The notes: a model not told the origin generated them from the sequence alone. Positions 8,471-17,935 are shown, counted from the first letter of the stretch. The stretch: 64,000 nucleotides of DNA from Bacillus thuringiensis (GCF_022095615.2 NZ_CP155559.1:1857501-1921500); one strand, 5' to 3'. Numbers and translations are program-made.

Positions 8471-10309
8471 ATGAGAGTGGATATGTATCATACGAGAATA
8501 TTGAAAGCGCTCGAATCAGAAGATTACATTTCAGTGCGAAGAAGAGTGTTACGTCAATTAGTAGAATCGTTAATTTATGAGGGGATCATTACACCAGTTC
8601 GCATTGAAAACGAAGAACAAATTCTTTTTCTTATACAAGGACTTGATGAAGACAACAAAAGTGCCACGTACGAATGTTACGGAAGAGAACGAATGACATT
8701 TGGACGTATCTCTATAGATTCATTAATAGTAAGAGTTCAAGAGGAAAAACAAGAAATACAATCAGTCTCACAATTTTTGGAAGAAGTTTTTCGAGTTGTT
8801 AACGTGGAAAAAACGAAATTAGATTCTTTTATTCATGAATTAGAACAAACGATATTTAAAGACACGATTGCACAATATGAAAGACATAATAAGGTGAAAT
8901 ATACCCAAAGATTGTATGATGACTTTGAAAGCCATTTAATAGACGGTCATCCATATCATCCTAGCTATAAAGCGCGCATTGGGTTTCAATATCGTGACAA
9001 TTTTCAATATGGATATGAATTTATGAGGCCAATAAAACTCATATGGATTGCAGCTCATAAGAAATATGCGACTGTAGGTTATGAAAATGAAATGATCTAT
9101 GACAATATTTTAAAAGGTGAGATAGGCGCGCATACATTAGAAATGTATATGGAACGAATTCACAGTGCGGGATGTAATCCAAAACAGTACGTGTTTATAC
9201 CTGTTCATCCTTGGCAGTGGGAGAATTTTATCATTCCAAATTACGCTGATCATATACAGGATAAAAATATAATTTATTTAGGACAATCAGTGGATAATTA
9301 TTGCGCGCAACAATCGATGAGGACGTTAAGAAATGTTACGAATCCAAAGAGACCATATGTAAAGTTATCGCTGAACATACTTAACACTTCAACACTCCGT
9401 ACGCTGAAACCATATTCAGTTGTGAGTGCACCAGCTATATCGAATTGGTTAAGTGATGTCGTAAGTCAGGATTCTTATTTAAGGGATGAATCGCGCATTA
9501 TTTTGTTAAAGGAATTTTCGAGTGTAACGTATGATACGAATAAGAAAGCCACATATGGTTCATTAGGATGCATTTGGCGTGAAAGCGTTCATACATATTT
9601 AGATGAGCAAGAGGATGCGGTTCCCTTTAACGGCTTATATGCAAAGGAGAAAGACGGAACACCAGTTATTGATGCATGGTTAAACAAATATGGGATAGAA
9701 AATTGGCTACGATTACTGATTCAAAAAGCGATCATACCAGTTATACATCTTGTTGTAGAGTATGGGATTGCGCTAGAATCACACGGACAAAATATGATTT
9801 TAGTTCATAAAGAAGGGCTACCTGTCCGTATTGCATTAAAGGATTTCCATGAAGGACTTGAGTTTTATCGTCCATTCTTAAAAGAAATGAATAAATGTCC
9901 GGATTTTACTAAAATGCATAAAACATATGCAAATGGAAAAATGAATGATTTCTTTGAAATGGATCGTATTGGATGTTTACAAGAGATGGTACTAGATGCA
10001 CTGTTCTTATTTAATGTAGGAGAATTAGCTTTCATACTTGCGGATGAATATGATTGGAAAGAAGCAATTTTTTGGATAATAGTGGTCGAAGAAATTGAAA
10101 ATCATTTTAGAAAATATCCACACTTGAAAGATAGATTTGAAAGTATTCAGCTATACACCCCTACATTCTATGCTGAGCAATTAACGAAGCGTCGATTATA
10201 TATGGATGTGGAATCGCTTGTTCATGAAGTTCCAAATCCATTGTATAGAGCAAGACAACTTAACAAACAAAAATCAGTTGTTACAGGGGGAAATTATGCT
10301 AATCGTTAA
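8471..10309 (+). CDS. asbB: Petrobactin synthetase AsbB (NIS siderophore synthetase)
   Basis: This second IucA/IucC-family enzyme (612 residues) condenses citryl-spermidine intermediates with a further spermidine or dihydroxybenzoyl-spermidine arm to complete petrobactin. Motifs parallel AsbA: VHPWQWENF, QQSMRTLRNVTNPKRPY, and a C-terminal GIALESHGQN. The ATG at 8471, preceded by GGCGGAGGG, is preferred over an in-frame ATG 30 bases upstream. Its last 14 bases overlap asbC, so translation of the two is probably coupled. Confidence 0.96.
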   Translation: MRVDMYHTRILKALESEDYISVRRRVLRQLVESLIYEGIITPVRIENEEQILFLIQGLDEDNKSATYECYGRERMTFGRISIDSLIVRVQEEKQEIQSVSQFLEEVFRVVNVEKTKLDSFIHELEQTIFKDTIAQYERHNKVKYTQRLYDDFESHLIDGHPYHPSYKARIGFQYRDNFQYGYEFMRPIKLIWIAAHKKYATVGYENEMIYDNILKGEIGAHTLEMYMERIHSAGCNPKQYVFIPVHPWQWENFIIPNYADHIQDKNIIYLGQSVDNYCAQQSMRTLRNVTNPKRPYVKLSLNILNTSTLRTLKPYSVVSAPAISNWLSDVVSQDSYLRDESRIILLKEFSSVTYDTNKKATYGSLGCIWRESVHTYLDEQEDAVPFNGLYAKEKDGTPVIDAWLNKYGIENWLRLLIQKAIIPVIHLVVEYGIALESHGQNMILVHKEGLPVRIALKDFHEGLEFYRPFLKEMNKCPDFTKMHKTYANGKMNDFFEMDRIGCLQEMVLDALFLFNVGELAFILADEYDWKEAIFWIIVVEEIENHFRKYPHLKDRFESIQLYTPTFYAEQLTKRRLYMDVESLVHEVPNPLYRARQLNKQKSVVTGGNYANR

Positions 10310-11534
10310 TAAACAAGAGTATAGCAAAAGTGATTTTAATTTGAGATTACAAGTTTATGAGGAAACGGAACAATTTCAAGAAGCGGCAGGAAATAAATTT
10401 GCGCTTTGTCTGAAAGATCCATTCGATATTATTACGCTTGTGTTTTTCTTAAAAGAAAAGAAATCCTCAGTATTGCTTATACATGAAGATACGCCAAAAG
10501 AAACGGCTATTGAAATGGCAAAGCGTGCAAATTGTACCGGGATTTTATATGGAGAATATAGCGATTTTACGAAATTAGAAGTAGTGAACGATTTACTAGA
10601 AGAGCCCTCTTTATTGCAATATAGTTCTGGAACAACAGGAGAACCGAAACTGATTCGTAGAGCATGGACGGAAGTGGATACAGAAATTACTGCTTATAAT
10701 GAAGCTTTAAACTGTGAAGAGGATGAAGTGCCGATCGTTATGGCTCCTGTTTCACATTCATACGGATTAATATGTGGTACGTTATCTGCAATTACGCGGG
10801 GAAGCAAACCTATCATCATTACGAATAAAAATCCTAAATTCGCATTAAATATAGTTCGCAATACAGAAAAACATATCATATATGCAGTACCACTTATGTT
10901 ACATATTATGGGGAGTTTCCCGCAAGGAACGTTTCAGTTTCATAAAATTATGACATCCGGAGCGCCTTTGCCAGAAGCATTGTTTTATAAACTAAAAGAA
11001 ACGACAACATATATGATGCAGCAATATGGTTGTTCTGAAGCGGGTTGTATTAGTATATGTCATGATATGAAAAGCCATTTAGATTTAGGAAATCCACTAC
11101 CTCATGCGAGTATAAGCATAGGTTCAGATGAAAATATGCCTGAAGAAATCGTAGTGAAAATGAACGATAAGAAAATTTTCACGAAAGATTTGGGATATAA
11201 ATCTGAGCGTGGTCTGCATTTTATAGGACGCATGGACGATGTGATTAACGTTTCAGGATTAAAAGTCTTTCCGATAGAGGTAGAAGAAACAATACTTCGA
11301 TTAGAAGGTGTGCAAGAGGCAATTGTATATCGAGGGAAACATCCTGTCATGGGCGAAATTGTTAAAGCGAAAGTAATCTCTCATATTGATCCAGTGCGAA
11401 TAAGAGAATGGTGTATGCAGCATTTACCATCTTATAAAGTTCCGCATGAGATTGAAAGTGTAATTGAAATTCCGAAAAATAAAACTGGAAAAGTAAGTAG
11501 AAAGTTACTAGAGATGGGAGAGGTTACAGCATGA
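10296..11534 (+). CDS. asbC: 3,4-dihydroxybenzoate-AMP ligase AsbC
   Basis: This is a 412-residue ANL-family adenylating enzyme that activates 3,4-dihydroxybenzoate and loads it on the carrier protein AsbD. It shows the P-loop-like A3 motif YSSGTTGEPK (about residue 110), the A5 region QQYGCSEAGC, the hinge/A8 region NVSGLKVFPIEVEE, and the C-terminal catalytic Lys in PKNKTGKVSRK. It is shorter than typical ANL enzymes (about 500 residues) because the N-terminal part is compact, as known for AsbC. The ATG at 10296 inside the end of asbB has GGGGG upstream; the stop overlaps the asbD start (ATGA). Confidence 0.96.
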   Translation: MLIVNKQEYSKSDFNLRLQVYEETEQFQEAAGNKFALCLKDPFDIITLVFFLKEKKSSVLLIHEDTPKETAIEMAKRANCTGILYGEYSDFTKLEVVNDLLEEPSLLQYSSGTTGEPKLIRRAWTEVDTEITAYNEALNCEEDEVPIVMAPVSHSYGLICGTLSAITRGSKPIIITNKNPKFALNIVRNTEKHIIYAVPLMLHIMGSFPQGTFQFHKIMTSGAPLPEALFYKLKETTTYMMQQYGCSEAGCISICHDMKSHLDLGNPLPHASISIGSDENMPEEIVVKMNDKKIFTKDLGYKSERGLHFIGRMDDVINVSGLKVFPIEVEETILRLEGVQEAIVYRGKHPVMGEIVKAKVISHIDPVRIREWCMQHLPSYKVPHEIESVIEIPKNKTGKVSRKLLEMGEVTA

Positions 11535-11806
11535 GACGTGAAACATTAAAAAATGAAGTGTTGAAAATTATGACAGGGAAAATGGAACTCAAAAACGTTA
11601 CGCATTTAGAAGAAACGATGCGCTTAAATCAAGATTTATATATAGATTCGGTAATGATGTTACAGCTCATTGTATACATAGAAATGGATTTAAAGTTATG
11701 CGTTCCGGAGGATGAGGTAGACCCAAAAGCATTTCTTACTGTAGGATCTTTACTTGATTTTATGGAGGAGTTACAGCCGGTATATGAAGTAAATGTGAAT
11801 AATTAA
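11531..11806 (+). CDS. asbD: Aryl carrier protein AsbD
   Basis: This 91-residue acyl/aryl carrier protein carries the phosphopantetheine arm on S40 in the motif LYIDSVMML. It receives 3,4-dihydroxybenzoyl-AMP from AsbC and presents the thioester to AsbE. The short four-helix pattern and the conserved D-S pair are visible. The start codon overlaps the asbC stop. A phosphopantetheinyl transferase must come from elsewhere in the genome, since none is in this window. Confidence 0.95.
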   Translation: MRRETLKNEVLKIMTGKMELKNVTHLEETMRLNQDLYIDSVMMLQLIVYIEMDLKLCVPEDEVDPKAFLTVGSLLDFMEELQPVYEVNVNN

Positions 11807-11829
11807 CCTTTAGGAAAGTGGAGGAGAAT

Positions 11830-12813
11830 ATGACTTCAATTAAAGTGCACTGTTTAGTGAGTTGTTTTTGCGAAATTATAAAAAGGCGTAGCGATATAGA
11901 TTTTCGTCCCTTTTATTTTGGACTATGGGACGGAGATTTTGATATAACAGAAGGCGGTATTATATCGTATCACTCCGAAAATATTAACCATAATAATTAT
12001 TTATTATGGTATGAAAAGTTGTATGGCATGAAAGTGAACGAATGGTATGATCATGCAAAAGATAAAGCTAGCAATGTAGAAACGTTTTTGCAATTAGTTG
12101 AAAACAAGCCAGAAAATCGCTATGTCATTGTAATGGTTGATATGTCTCTATTGCCAGAGCGGGAAAACAAATTCCATCAAAAACCGTTTCCGCATTATTT
12201 AATGATATCGAAGACAGAGAAAGAAGAAGAATGGTTCATGTTAGATCCTGATTTTCGCTGGGAAGGGTATATGGAAAGAGAAAAAGTGCTTCACTCTGTT
12301 CAAGATAACCCATTTGGTGGAGGGTATTTCATTGATGTAGAAGAAATTCAGGGGCCAACAGAAGAAATGGTAGCGAGTTATTTCATAGAAACTTTCAAAA
12401 GAAATGACAATGAACTGACTATGGAGCTGAAAAATTTAATTATAAAAATGGCAAATGAAGAAGAAGGCTATTCGCTTTCTGGTCTTGTAGCGGCAGTCAA
12501 ACAAATACCAGTACTTGCAATTCGTAAATATAGTTATGAACATGCCTTTGCATACTTCCGTGAAACGTTGCGATATTCGGAGCAAGAATTTGATTATTGG
12601 TGTGATCGGATAGAAGATATTGTACAAGGATTTACAAATGTACAGTATCGTGCAATTAAAATGGCAATGACGAATAATAAAGGTATGTTATTATCAATTG
12701 TTGAAAAGTTGGATGAAATGAATGCAATTGAACTGCAAATTAAGGCTGAATTAGAGAGACAGTTTTTATTATGGAAAGAAATAGAAAAAAACCAGTCTGT
12801 CTTAGCGTATTAA
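11830..12813 (+). CDS. asbE: Petrobactin biosynthesis condensing enzyme AsbE
   Basis: This 327-residue enzyme transfers the 3,4-dihydroxybenzoyl group from AsbD to a primary amine of spermidine or citryl-spermidine. It belongs to a small family with little similarity to classical condensation domains, so recognition rests on length, operon position and overall sequence character. The start at 11830 follows GGAGGAG; an in-frame GTG at 11818 falls inside the ribosome site. No membrane segment or signal is present. It lies 23 bases after asbD. Confidence 0.93.
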   Translation: MTSIKVHCLVSCFCEIIKRRSDIDFRPFYFGLWDGDFDITEGGIISYHSENINHNNYLLWYEKLYGMKVNEWYDHAKDKASNVETFLQLVENKPENRYVIVMVDMSLLPERENKFHQKPFPHYLMISKTEKEEEWFMLDPDFRWEGYMEREKVLHSVQDNPFGGGYFIDVEEIQGPTEEMVASYFIETFKRNDNELTMELKNLIIKMANEEEGYSLSGLVAAVKQIPVLAIRKYSYEHAFAYFRETLRYSEQEFDYWCDRIEDIVQGFTNVQYRAIKMAMTNNKGMLLSIVEKLDEMNAIELQIKAELERQFLLWKEIEKNQSVLAY

Positions 12814-12850
12814 AAAGCTAGCTGAATTTAAAATAAGGGAGTTCAAACCT

Positions 12851-13693
12851 ATGAGATATTCGTTATGTACTATTTCCTTTCGTCATCAATTAATTTCATT
12901 TACTGATATTGTTCAATTTGCATATGAAAACGGCTTTGAGGGCATTGAATTGTGGGGGACTCATGCACAAAATTTGTATATACAAGAGTATGAAACGACA
13001 GAACGAGAATTGAATTGTTTAAAGGATAAAAACTTGGAAATTACGATGATCAGTGATTATTTAGACATATCATTATCGGCAGATTTTGAAAAAACGATAG
13101 AGAAATGTGCACAACTTGCAATACTAGCTAATTGGTTTAAAACGAACAAAATTCGTACGTTTGCTGGACAAAAGGGAAGCGAAGATTTCTCGGAACAGGA
13201 AAGGAAAGAGTACGTAAAGCGAATTCGCAACATTTGTGATTTATTTGCTCAGCATAATATGTATGTACTTTTAGAAACACATCCAAATACGTTAACGGAT
13301 ACGTTGCCTTCTACTTTGGAATTATTAAAGGAAGTAAATCATCCGAATTTGAAAATAAATCTTGATTTTCTTCATATATGGGAGTCTGGTGCAAATCCAA
13401 TAGACAGTTTCCATCGACTAAGGCCGTGGATACAACATTATCATTTTAAGAATATATCGTCAGCAGATTATTTACATGTATTTGAACCTAATAATGTATA
13501 TGCAGCAGCGGGAAGTCGAATTGGTATGGTTCCATTATTTGAAGGTGTGGTAAATTATGATGAGATTATTCAGGAAGTGAGAGATACTGACCATTTTGCT
13601 TCACTCGAATGGTTTGGACATCATGCGAAAGATATATTAAAAGAAGAAATGAAAGTATTAACAAATAGAAATTTAGAAGTAGTAACCTCTTAA
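12851..13693 (+). CDS. asbF: 3-dehydroshikimate dehydratase AsbF
   Basis: This 280-residue TIM-barrel, metal-dependent enzyme of the xylose-isomerase-like fold converts 3-dehydroshikimate to 3,4-dihydroxybenzoate, the catechol precursor of petrobactin. Expected metal and catalytic ligands are present, including E142 and H144 in LLETHPNT, the NLDFLHIWESG strand, and WIQHYHFKNI. The last gene of the operon is followed by a strong terminator. The RBS is GGGAG, eleven bases upstream. Confidence 0.96.
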   Translation: MRYSLCTISFRHQLISFTDIVQFAYENGFEGIELWGTHAQNLYIQEYETTERELNCLKDKNLEITMISDYLDISLSADFEKTIEKCAQLAILANWFKTNKIRTFAGQKGSEDFSEQERKEYVKRIRNICDLFAQHNMYVLLETHPNTLTDTLPSTLELLKEVNHPNLKINLDFLHIWESGANPIDSFHRLRPWIQHYHFKNISSADYLHVFEPNNVYAAAGSRIGMVPLFEGVVNYDEIIQEVRDTDHFASLEWFGHHAKDILKEEMKVLTNRNLEVVTS

Positions 13694-13706
13694 TATAAAA
13701 TGATGT

Positions 13707-13736
13707 AAGAGTCTCTCATTGTAGAGACTCTTTTTT
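13707..13736 (+). terminator. Terminator of the asb operon
   Basis: AAGAGTCTC and GAGACTCTT arms flank an eight-base loop, followed by T-run. Confidence 0.9.
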
Positions 13737-13819
13737 AAAAAATATAAATAACCAAAAATTACCATGTATTTAAATTAAAATTTAACACAATTTATATATA
13801 AATAAGGAGGTGATTGGTA

Positions 13820-14026
13820 ATGGCTAGAAATCGTAATTCTAATCAATTAGCATCACATGGAGCACAAGCAGCTTTAGATCAAATGAAATATGAAATTGCA
13901 CAAGAGTTTGGTGTACAACTTGGAGCTGACACTTCTTCACGTGCAAACGGTTCTGTAGGCGGTGAAATTACAAAACGTCTAGTAGCGATGGCAGAACAAC
14001 AACTTGGTGGCGGATATACTCGCTAA
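13820..14026 (+). CDS. Alpha/beta-type small acid-soluble spore protein
   Basis: This 68-residue spore DNA-binding protein coats the forespore chromosome and is degraded at germination. It shows the germination-protease recognition region [17 protein letters not shown] and the C-terminal motif [19 protein letters not shown]. The ATG at 13820, nine bases after AAGGAGGTG, is preferred over a TTG at 13814. It is monocistronic with its own terminator; forespore (sigma G) expression is expected from the family, but the promoter was not resolved by eye. Confidence 0.95.
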   Translation: MARNRNSNQLASHGAQAALDQMKYEIAQEFGVQLGADTSSRANGSVGGEITKRLVAMAEQQLGGGYTR

Positions 14027-14044
14027 TTGTAGAAGGTTATAGGA

Positions 14045-14074
14045 GAAAGGAAGGATTCTTCCTTTCTTTTTTTT
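14045..14074 (+). terminator. Terminator after the SASP gene
   Basis: GAAAGGAAG / CTTCCTTTC arms, four-base loop, eight T residues. Confidence 0.9.
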
Positions 14075-14176
14075 CAATTAATTGGTATGGATATATTGCG
14101 AACTGGATTCAAAGAATAGGAATAATACTATATTTTCCCCAATTTCTTTTGTTGTAAATGGGAAGTAGTAAAGATG

Positions 14177-14222
14177 TAATAGCCCTGGTGGAATGAAAAA
14201 TTACGTTCCACCAGGGCTATTA
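14177..14222. repeat. Perfect 17-bp inverted repeat upstream of the MFS gene
   Basis: TAATAGCCCTGGTGGAA (14177-14193) and its exact reverse complement (14206-14222) flank a 12-base loop. It ends 40 bases before the MFS ATG. There is no T-run after it on the plus strand, so it is not a classical terminator; it could be an operator or a structured mRNA leader. Confidence 0.8.
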
Positions 14223-14262
14223 TATGGTAAGAAATATACGATGAAAGGGTTCCGAAGCCAAC

Positions 14263-15492
14263 ATGTTAAAAAAAGAAAACTGTTGTTTGATTGCGCTTGC
14301 ATCAGTTCCACTTGTTATGACATTAGGGAATTCAATGCTTATTCCAATCCTACCGACTATCGAAAAGAAATTACATATTTCATCGTTTCAAGTATCCATG
14401 ATAATTACAATTTACTCCATCGTAGCCATTTTACTTATACCGATTGCTGGTTACTTATCAGATAGATGGGGACGAAAGATGGTAATGGTTCCGAGTTTGC
14501 TGATTGCGGCTATAGGCGGAGCGGTAACTGGTTGGGTATCATGGAAAGTTGATAACCCCTACACTTGGATACTGATCGGTAGAGCGATTCAAGGTATTGG
14601 TGCAGCTGGTGCAATGCCGGTTGTTATACCTTGTGTTGGTGATTTATACAAAGATGAAAAACAAGTTAGTGCAGGTTTAGGAATCATTGAAACATCCAAT
14701 ACATTTGGAAAAGTGCTGAGCCCTATTTTAGGATCTGCTCTTGCTGCCATTGTATGGTTCTTACCATTTTGGGCGATTCCAGTTTTATGCGTAGTATCAA
14801 TTGTTTTATTACTTGTTCTAGTAAAGGCAAAGAAACAAGAAGGAGAAGTACCACCACTTAAAGAGTTTATTCAATCTATTATCTCTACGTTTCGAGAAAA
14901 GGGAAGATGGTTAGTTGCCATTTTTGTATTAGGTGCAATTATTATGCTTATTTTATTCGGAATTCTCTTTTATTTGTCGACGATACTGGAATCAAAGTAT
15001 GACATTCATGGTATATGGAAAGGCTGTGTACTTGCTATCCCATTACTTGTACTATCACTTAGTTCATATATGGCCGGTAAAAAAATTGGAGATAATCAAA
15101 ACGTTATGAAGAAGTGTATTTATATTGGTTTTTTAATGGCAGCTGCATCAGTCATCATTCCTTTATTTATAAAAGGGATCTATTTACTACTTCTTTGTCT
15201 CGTTATTATGGGGATAGGAATTGGTATGGCACTCCCATGTTTAGACGCCCTAATTACACAAGGGATTGAAAAGGAGCAAAGGGGGACGGTTACGTCATTT
15301 TATAGTTCCATGAGATTTATCGGTGTAGCAGCTGGACCACCTCTATATTCTTTTTTCATGAAAGGTGCTGACCATGAAGTGTTTTATTTAACAAGTATTT
15401 TCGCTGGTATTGGTGCTGTTATAGCAATGATTTGGATTAAACCAGCAAAAAATGCAAAGACCGTAAAACAGAAAACAGAACCTACTTCATAA
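14263..15492 (+). CDS. MFS drug/metabolite exporter (DHA1-like, 12 TM)
   Basis: The 409-residue protein is built of about twelve hydrophobic segments with a central hydrophilic loop around residues 185-210. The loop 2-3 signature GYLSDRWGRKMV is the classic MFS motif A, and motif-C-like glycines are seen in GLGIIETSNTFGKVLSPILG. Such proteins are proton-driven efflux pumps. Its position just past the siderophore operon is suggestive of metabolite export, but a SASP gene and two terminators separate it, and the known petrobactin exporter is of a different (RND) type. The ribosome site is weak (AAAGGG, about 14 bases upstream) and lies after a long hairpin, so expression may be controlled post-initiation. 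Confidence 0.88.
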   Translation: MLKKENCCLIALASVPLVMTLGNSMLIPILPTIEKKLHISSFQVSMIITIYSIVAILLIPIAGYLSDRWGRKMVMVPSLLIAAIGGAVTGWVSWKVDNPYTWILIGRAIQGIGAAGAMPVVIPCVGDLYKDEKQVSAGLGIIETSNTFGKVLSPILGSALAAIVWFLPFWAIPVLCVVSIVLLLVLVKAKKQEGEVPPLKEFIQSIISTFREKGRWLVAIFVLGAIIMLILFGILFYLSTILESKYDIHGIWKGCVLAIPLLVLSLSSYMAGKKIGDNQNVMKKCIYIGFLMAAASVIIPLFIKGIYLLLLCLVIMGIGIGMALPCLDALITQGIEKEQRGTVTSFYSSMRFIGVAAGPPLYSFFMKGADHEVFYLTSIFAGIGAVIAMIWIKPAKNAKTVKQKTEPTS

Positions 15493-15498
15493 TTTGTA

Positions 15499-15543
15499 AG
15501 AGAATTGCATGATGTTTTATGGAACATCATGCAATTCTCTTTC
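15499..15543. terminator. Bidirectional terminator between MFS and lysE-like genes
   Basis: A perfect 18-base inverted repeat AGAGAATTGCATGATGTT / AACATCATGCAATTCTCT with a six-base loop lies between convergent genes. It ends with TTTC on the plus strand. Confidence 0.85.
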
Positions 15544-15548
15544 GTTCA

Positions 15549-16166
15549 TTAAGAATACATAACTTGTGTTAACATATAAAGTGCGACACCCCAAATGATG
15601 AGACCCGAAAATTTATTTAATAATACGATTGTCTTTCCAGTTGAGTCTAGTCTTTTTAAAAATTTCCCCGCTAAAGCTAAGCTTATAAACCAAATCCAAG
15701 AAACGATAATAGTTGCAAGTGTGAAAGCCCATTTTTCACTTCCTATGTATTGAATAGAATTCGTTCCAATTACACCGATTGTATCTAAAATTGCATGTGG
15801 ATTTAATAACGAAACCGATGCAGCGAAAAGAATTTGCTTTTTTAATGGCATGCTGTTTTTTTGTTTTAAATCATTGGAAGGGTTACTTCTCCAAACAACA
15901 AAGCCCATATATAGGAGAAAGAAAAATCCAATTATATATAACGTGTTAGTTAGCCAAGAAAAAGTAAGGAGTACAAGGGAGACACCTTGCACCGCAATCA
16001 ATATGAGTAACGTATCACATATAGAGGCAGTTAATATTACAGGGGCTGCCCTCCAAATGTTTGGTTGGCTTGCACCTTGGTTAAAGACGAAAACATTTTG
16101 GACACCTAATGGAATGATTAGGCCAAATGCAAGAATGATACCATGAATAATTGCTTCACTCATCAT
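15549..16166 (-). CDS. LysE/ArgO-family amino-acid exporter
   Basis: The protein has 205 residues with six predicted membrane segments. The N-terminal family motif GLIIPLGVQNVFVFNQGA is clear, and LLNPHAILDTIGVIG carries the conserved NPH. LysE-family proteins export basic amino acids (or homologues such as homoserine lactone). GGAGGT lies upstream of two adjacent ATG codons (16166 and 16163); the second is better spaced. It is transcribed divergently from a MocR-type regulator, the usual arrangement for a regulator controlling its neighbour. Confidence 0.9.
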   Translation of the reverse strand: MMSEAIIHGIILAFGLIIPLGVQNVFVFNQGASQPNIWRAAPVILTASICDTLLILIAVQGVSLVLLTFSWLTNTLYIIGFFFLLYMGFVVWRSNPSNDLKQKNSMPLKKQILFAASVSLLNPHAILDTIGVIGTNSIQYIGSEKWAFTLATIIVSWIWFISLALAGKFLKRLDSTGKTIVLLNKFSGLIIWGVALYMLTQVMYS

Positions 16167-16278
16167 ATTACCTCCTATTTTATTTCATTATGATAGTGTA
16201 TATTTTATAGAAGAAATGAAAATTTGTATCCATCCATATGGTTGGGGAGGTTACCAACCAAAAAGAATATAAGGTGAT

Positions 16279-17724
16279 ATGATGGAAAGATTCGTTTGGA
16301 AACCGAATATGTCTCTAACGACTCCTCTGTATAAACAAATAGAAACGTATGTAAAAGAAAGAATCGTTAATGGAGAATGGACTATTGGAACGAAATTACC
16401 TTCACAAAGAGATTTGGCACATACATTTGGGGTAAACCGGAGTACAATTGTAATGGCTTTCGATGAGCTAGTGGCAAAGGGATACATTGAAGGGAATGGC
16501 AGGAAAGGGACAATTGTTATAAATAATAATGAGAATGCTTCAACGTACGCACCCCCGCCTAATTGGCAGTCTTATGTAGAAACAGGACTTCATTATCCGA
16601 ATCTGCCTGCTATTCAAGAGATTAATCAAGCTGAATTTTATCCACATGTAATTCGTTTAGGAACAGGTGAGCTCGCACCAAGTCTTTTACCTGAAAAAAA
16701 GATGAAAGATATTATGAATAAGCTTTTAAAGTCGAGCATGATACTTGGGTATGAAGAACCGAAAGGAAATTTCTATTTAAGGAAGAAAATTGCGGACTAT
16801 TTAAAGGGACATGGTGTATATGTAACTCCTGATTCTATATTAATTGTTTCAGGAGCAATTCAAGCGTTGCAACTGATTTCTATGGGGCTTCTTCCAAAAG
16901 GGGCATCCATCTTATTAGAAAAACCATCTTATTTATATTCTCTTAATGTTTTTCAATCTGCAGGAATGCGTTTAATTGGTATACCAATGGATGAGAACGG
17001 TTTACATGCATCATATATTACAAAATATAAGAAGCAATTTAATGCATCTATTTTATATACAATTCCGTCTTTTCATAATCCGACGAACTTTAGTATGAAC
17101 GCAAAGAAACGGACAGAAGTGATGGAAATATGTAACGAAATTGGATTGCCTATTATAGAGGACGCGGTGTATCAAGACTTATGGTTTGATGGGCCTGTTT
17201 CAAAGCCTTTAAAAGCATATGATAAAAATGGGATTGTACTACATATCGGGAGTATGTCTAAAGTCATTAGTCCAGGATTAAGAATTGGATGGATTGTTGG
17301 ATCAGAGCCAGTCATTCAAAGATTGGCAGACATAAAAATGCAAACAGATTATGGTTCAAGTTCTATATCCCAACAAATTGCAGCGGAATGGTTTGCCGAT
17401 GGATTGTATGATGAACATTTACAGTTTGTAAGAACTAAGTTGAAAAAACGCAGAGATTTTATGATACAAATGTTAGAGAAATACTGTCGTGATATAGCAA
17501 CTTGGTATGAACCGTCAGGTGGTTTTTATATTTGGTTACATATGAATGTACCCGTTTCGAACCGTAGCTTATTTGACAAAGCTTTGAAAGAAAAGATTTT
17601 ATTAAATCCAGGTACTTTGTATGATAGAAGTGCAAACCAATTTTTGCGTCTATCCTATTCATACGCACCGTTAGAAGAAATTGAAATAGGTATCAAAAAA
17701 CTTGCACAACTAATGAAAAAGTAA
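16279..17724 (+). CDS. MocR/GntR-family regulator with aminotransferase domain
   Basis: This 481-residue fusion has an N-terminal GntR winged helix (residues 10-80: PLYKQIETYVKERI, KLPSQRDLAHTFGVNRSTI) and a class-I aminotransferase-like domain from about 110. The PLP-binding Lys is K328 in GSMSKVISPGLR. Family members sense PLP or PLP-amino-acid adducts and control neighbouring transport or metabolic genes. The divergent lysE-like gene is the best candidate target; the ~110-base gap between them should hold the operator. ATGs at 16279 and 16282 both follow AAGGTGAT. A 55-residue gene follows closely. Confidence 0.92.
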   Translation: MMERFVWKPNMSLTTPLYKQIETYVKERIVNGEWTIGTKLPSQRDLAHTFGVNRSTIVMAFDELVAKGYIEGNGRKGTIVINNNENASTYAPPPNWQSYVETGLHYPNLPAIQEINQAEFYPHVIRLGTGELAPSLLPEKKMKDIMNKLLKSSMILGYEEPKGNFYLRKKIADYLKGHGVYVTPDSILIVSGAIQALQLISMGLLPKGASILLEKPSYLYSLNVFQSAGMRLIGIPMDENGLHASYITKYKKQFNASILYTIPSFHNPTNFSMNAKKRTEVMEICNEIGLPIIEDAVYQDLWFDGPVSKPLKAYDKNGIVLHIGSMSKVISPGLRIGWIVGSEPVIQRLADIKMQTDYGSSSISQQIAAEWFADGLYDEHLQFVRTKLKKRRDFMIQMLEKYCRDIATWYEPSGGFYIWLHMNVPVSNRSLFDKALKEKILLNPGTLYDRSANQFLRLSYSYAPLEEIEIGIKKLAQLMKK

Positions 17725-17736
17725 GAGGAGAAAGTA

Positions 17737-17904
17737 ATGAAACAATATGTAATTTGCCAAATTATCAATGGAGAAAAATATTTAGCTGCTTATGCGGAGA
17801 CGAAGCAGGATGCAATTGAAAAAGCAGAATTGTTAGGATTACGAACAGGAAATCGATACACCGTTATTACTGCCGAGGAAGCGGAAGGGTTAACGTATCC
17901 TTAA
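17737..17904 (+). CDS. Small conserved-looking hypothetical protein, 55 aa
   Basis: This short gene begins with ATG behind GAGGAGAAAGTA, 12 bases after the MocR gene, and ends before a strong terminator, so it is very probably translated from the same message. The product (MKQYVICQIINGEKYLAAY...) looks like a small soluble alpha/beta protein, with strands around VICQIING and RYTVITAEEAE and a helix between. No known motif is recognised. The perfect ribosome site and terminator argue against a chance ORF. Confidence 0.7.
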   Translation: MKQYVICQIINGEKYLAAYAETKQDAIEKAELLGLRTGNRYTVITAEEAEGLTYP

Positions 17905-17935
17905 GCAACGAATAATAATGATGCAGCAGGAAGTA

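Noticed and set aside
14193..14465. 90-codon plus-strand frame before and within the MFS gene
   Set aside because: It starts inside the 17-bp hairpin, overlaps the MFS gene in another frame and has no family features.
14263..15492. MFS gene as the petrobactin exporter
   Set aside because: It is separated from asbF by the SASP gene and terminators, has no Fur-like box, and the known petrobactin exporter belongs to the RND type.
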